From an uncultured Pseudomonadota bacterium (lineage in GTDB: Bacteria; SAR324; NAC60-12): 6,279 nucleotides of DNA. Where the stretch lies: positions 1 through 6,279 of the forward strand of contig CAJXDX010000104.1 in NCBI GenBank assembly GCA_913052275.1, written 5' to 3'. This document shows positions 5,606 through 6,279 of this stretch, piece by piece (position 1 is the stretch's first letter; each line of letters starts with the position of its first letter). The position numbers and the translations under genes are program-made. The notes beneath the pieces were generated by a model. It worked only from the letters and a program-made list of their open reading frames with translations, was not told where the DNA came from and ran no database searches.

Positions 5606-6035
5606 TAATTATTCTGGTGGATTCACTCTGTATGAAGTTATGATCAGCATTACTGCTGTGGGAATCATATCGGGTTTACTCTCAGTGTCCCTGCTTCCAT
5701 TGCTTGATCGATCAGAATTTATTAATACCGCGGATCAATTTAAAGACACTCTCCGTCAGGCAAAGTGGCTGGCGCTAACAAAACGCAAGTCCCACCGAAT
5801 TAAAAGTGATTCAGGATTTTTGATGCTTCAGAAAAAAAGTGCCGGAAGCTATCAAACAGTTTCACAGGAAAAAATACCGGTTGAAATCTCAATCAGTGCC
5901 AACCGCTGGCCATCATTCAGTGCATTCGGGTTCGCATCCGGCGGATCAATCGTCCTCGAAAATGAAGACTACAGCACAAAAGTTGTTGTCAGCCCGATAG
6001 GTCGTATTCGCCAGACTGCAGTTGAAAGAAAATAA
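5595..6035 (+). CDS. FimT/GspH-like type IV pilin-like prepilin (pseudopilin)
   Basis: This is a minor pilin or pseudopilin of the type IV pilus/type II secretion superfamily, processed at the inner membrane by a prepilin peptidase. From ATG 5595 it has 146 residues: a 9-residue leader ending GG, then FTLYEVMISITAVG with glutamate at mature position 5, followed by the hydrophobic N-terminal helix. The rest fits the GspH/FimT domain: FKDTLRQAKWLALTKRKSHRIK (family 'L..Ar..Ai.r...V.l'), FSAFGFASGGSIVL, and VVVSPIGRIR (family 'v..s..GRvr'). A TTG at 5586 would add three residues. I prefer ATG 5595 because GGA lies 4 nt upstream and the leader length is then normal. The gene overlaps the PGT gene by 11 bp in a different frame, suggesting translational coupling. 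No assembly ATPase, platform protein or secretin is in the window, so the machine it belongs to is unknown. Confidence 0.88.
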   Translation: MRISNYSGGFTLYEVMISITAVGIISGLLSVSLLPLLDRSEFINTADQFKDTLRQAKWLALTKRKSHRIKSDSGFLMLQKKSAGSYQTVSQEKIPVEISISANRWPSFSAFGFASGGSIVLENEDYSTKVVVSPIGRIRQTAVERK

Positions 6036-6048
6036 GGGTTTTATACGC

Positions 6049-6279
6049 ATGAGAGCAGAAATCATCCTCGGTGGATTTGCCCTCATGCTGTCAGCAATTT
6101 TTCTGACAGTAAGCTGCGCAAAAAAACACAGTAACTCCTCTGGAAGCAGCGACTCAACTTTTACAGTTTCGGAAATCACACAAACAGCAGGCAGTGATGG
6201 TCTTTCCGGTTCCTTTGTAATCCCGGATAATGGTATTTCTTTTTTGCTGTCCATTTTCCTGGATAATAATAACTCTGTT
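6049..6279 (+). CDS. Putative lipoprotein, 3' end outside the window
   Basis: This frame is open from ATG 6049 to the right edge (77 codons, no stop). It starts 13 bp after the pilin-like gene, in the same direction. The N-terminus has a short charged head, a hydrophobic stretch (ILGGFALMLSAIFLTV) and a cysteine at residue 23 in TVSC-AKK. This is followed by a serine-rich linker (HSNSSGSSDS), typical of a lipoprotein tether. The -3 residue is T rather than the usual L, V or I, so the lipobox is imperfect. An alternative reading is a prepilin-like leader (GG before FALML), but mature position 5 is L, not E, and the leader is acidic, so I favour a lipoprotein. AAGG lies about 11 nt before the ATG. 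The visible part shows no recognisable domain. Position after the PGT and pilin genes suggests an envelope role in the same operon. Confidence 0.6.
   Translation, partial: MRAEIILGGFALMLSAIFLTVSCAKKHSNSSGSSDSTFTVSEITQTAGSDGLSGSFVIPDNGISFLLSIFLDNNNSV

Noticed and set aside
5946..6254. Minus-strand 102-codon frame across the pilin and lipoprotein genes
   Set aside because: It spans two forward genes and their spacer, with no start signal or motif.

Overview
The window looks like chromosomal sequence from a Gram-negative (diderm) bacterium of moderate to low GC. The evidence is a CcmH-type cytochrome c maturation protein, a bactofilin, a class III (type IV pilin-like) prepilin, a probable lipoprotein and a polyprenyl-phosphate sugar transferase. 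Several genes start at TTG or GTG. A deltaproteobacterial-type lineage (Desulfobacterota/SAR324-like) would fit, but that is inference only. There is no tRNA, rRNA, CRISPR array, insertion sequence or sign of a recent mobile element.

Left part (1-1724, + strand): a short 5' stretch carries a reasonable sigma70-like promoter (17-45). It is followed by coaE (dephospho-CoA kinase, last step of CoA synthesis) and, 50 bp later, a 312-residue protein. That protein keeps the overall pattern of diacylglycerol kinase/YegS/LCB5-type lipid kinases but has lost the GGDGT nucleotide-binding motif. The two probably form one transcription unit.

Middle (1767-4121): a bactofilin on the minus strand converges on the lipid-kinase-like gene and diverges from a stand-alone ccmH on the plus strand. 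ccmH in turn converges, with a 5-bp gap, on a minus-strand 350-residue gene. The latter appears to fuse an N-terminal HAD-like domain to a C-terminal uridine-kinase-like P-loop domain whose Walker A lysine is missing. Its promoter appears to place the transcript start at the ATG, which would give a leaderless mRNA.

Right part (4202-6279, + strand): a large polyprenyl-phosphate glycosyl-1-phosphate transferase (WcaJ/WbaP type) overlaps by 11 bp a FimT/GspH-like pseudopilin gene. A lipoprotein-like gene follows 13 bp later and runs off the end. This layout suggests co-expression of surface-glycan initiation with a pilin-like envelope component.

The most notable content is two kinase-fold proteins that both appear to have lost catalytic motifs: the lipid-kinase-like protein and the HAD/uridine-kinase-like fusion. 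No multigene defence or novel secretion system is evident. Homology calls come from reading motifs by eye, without any database search.
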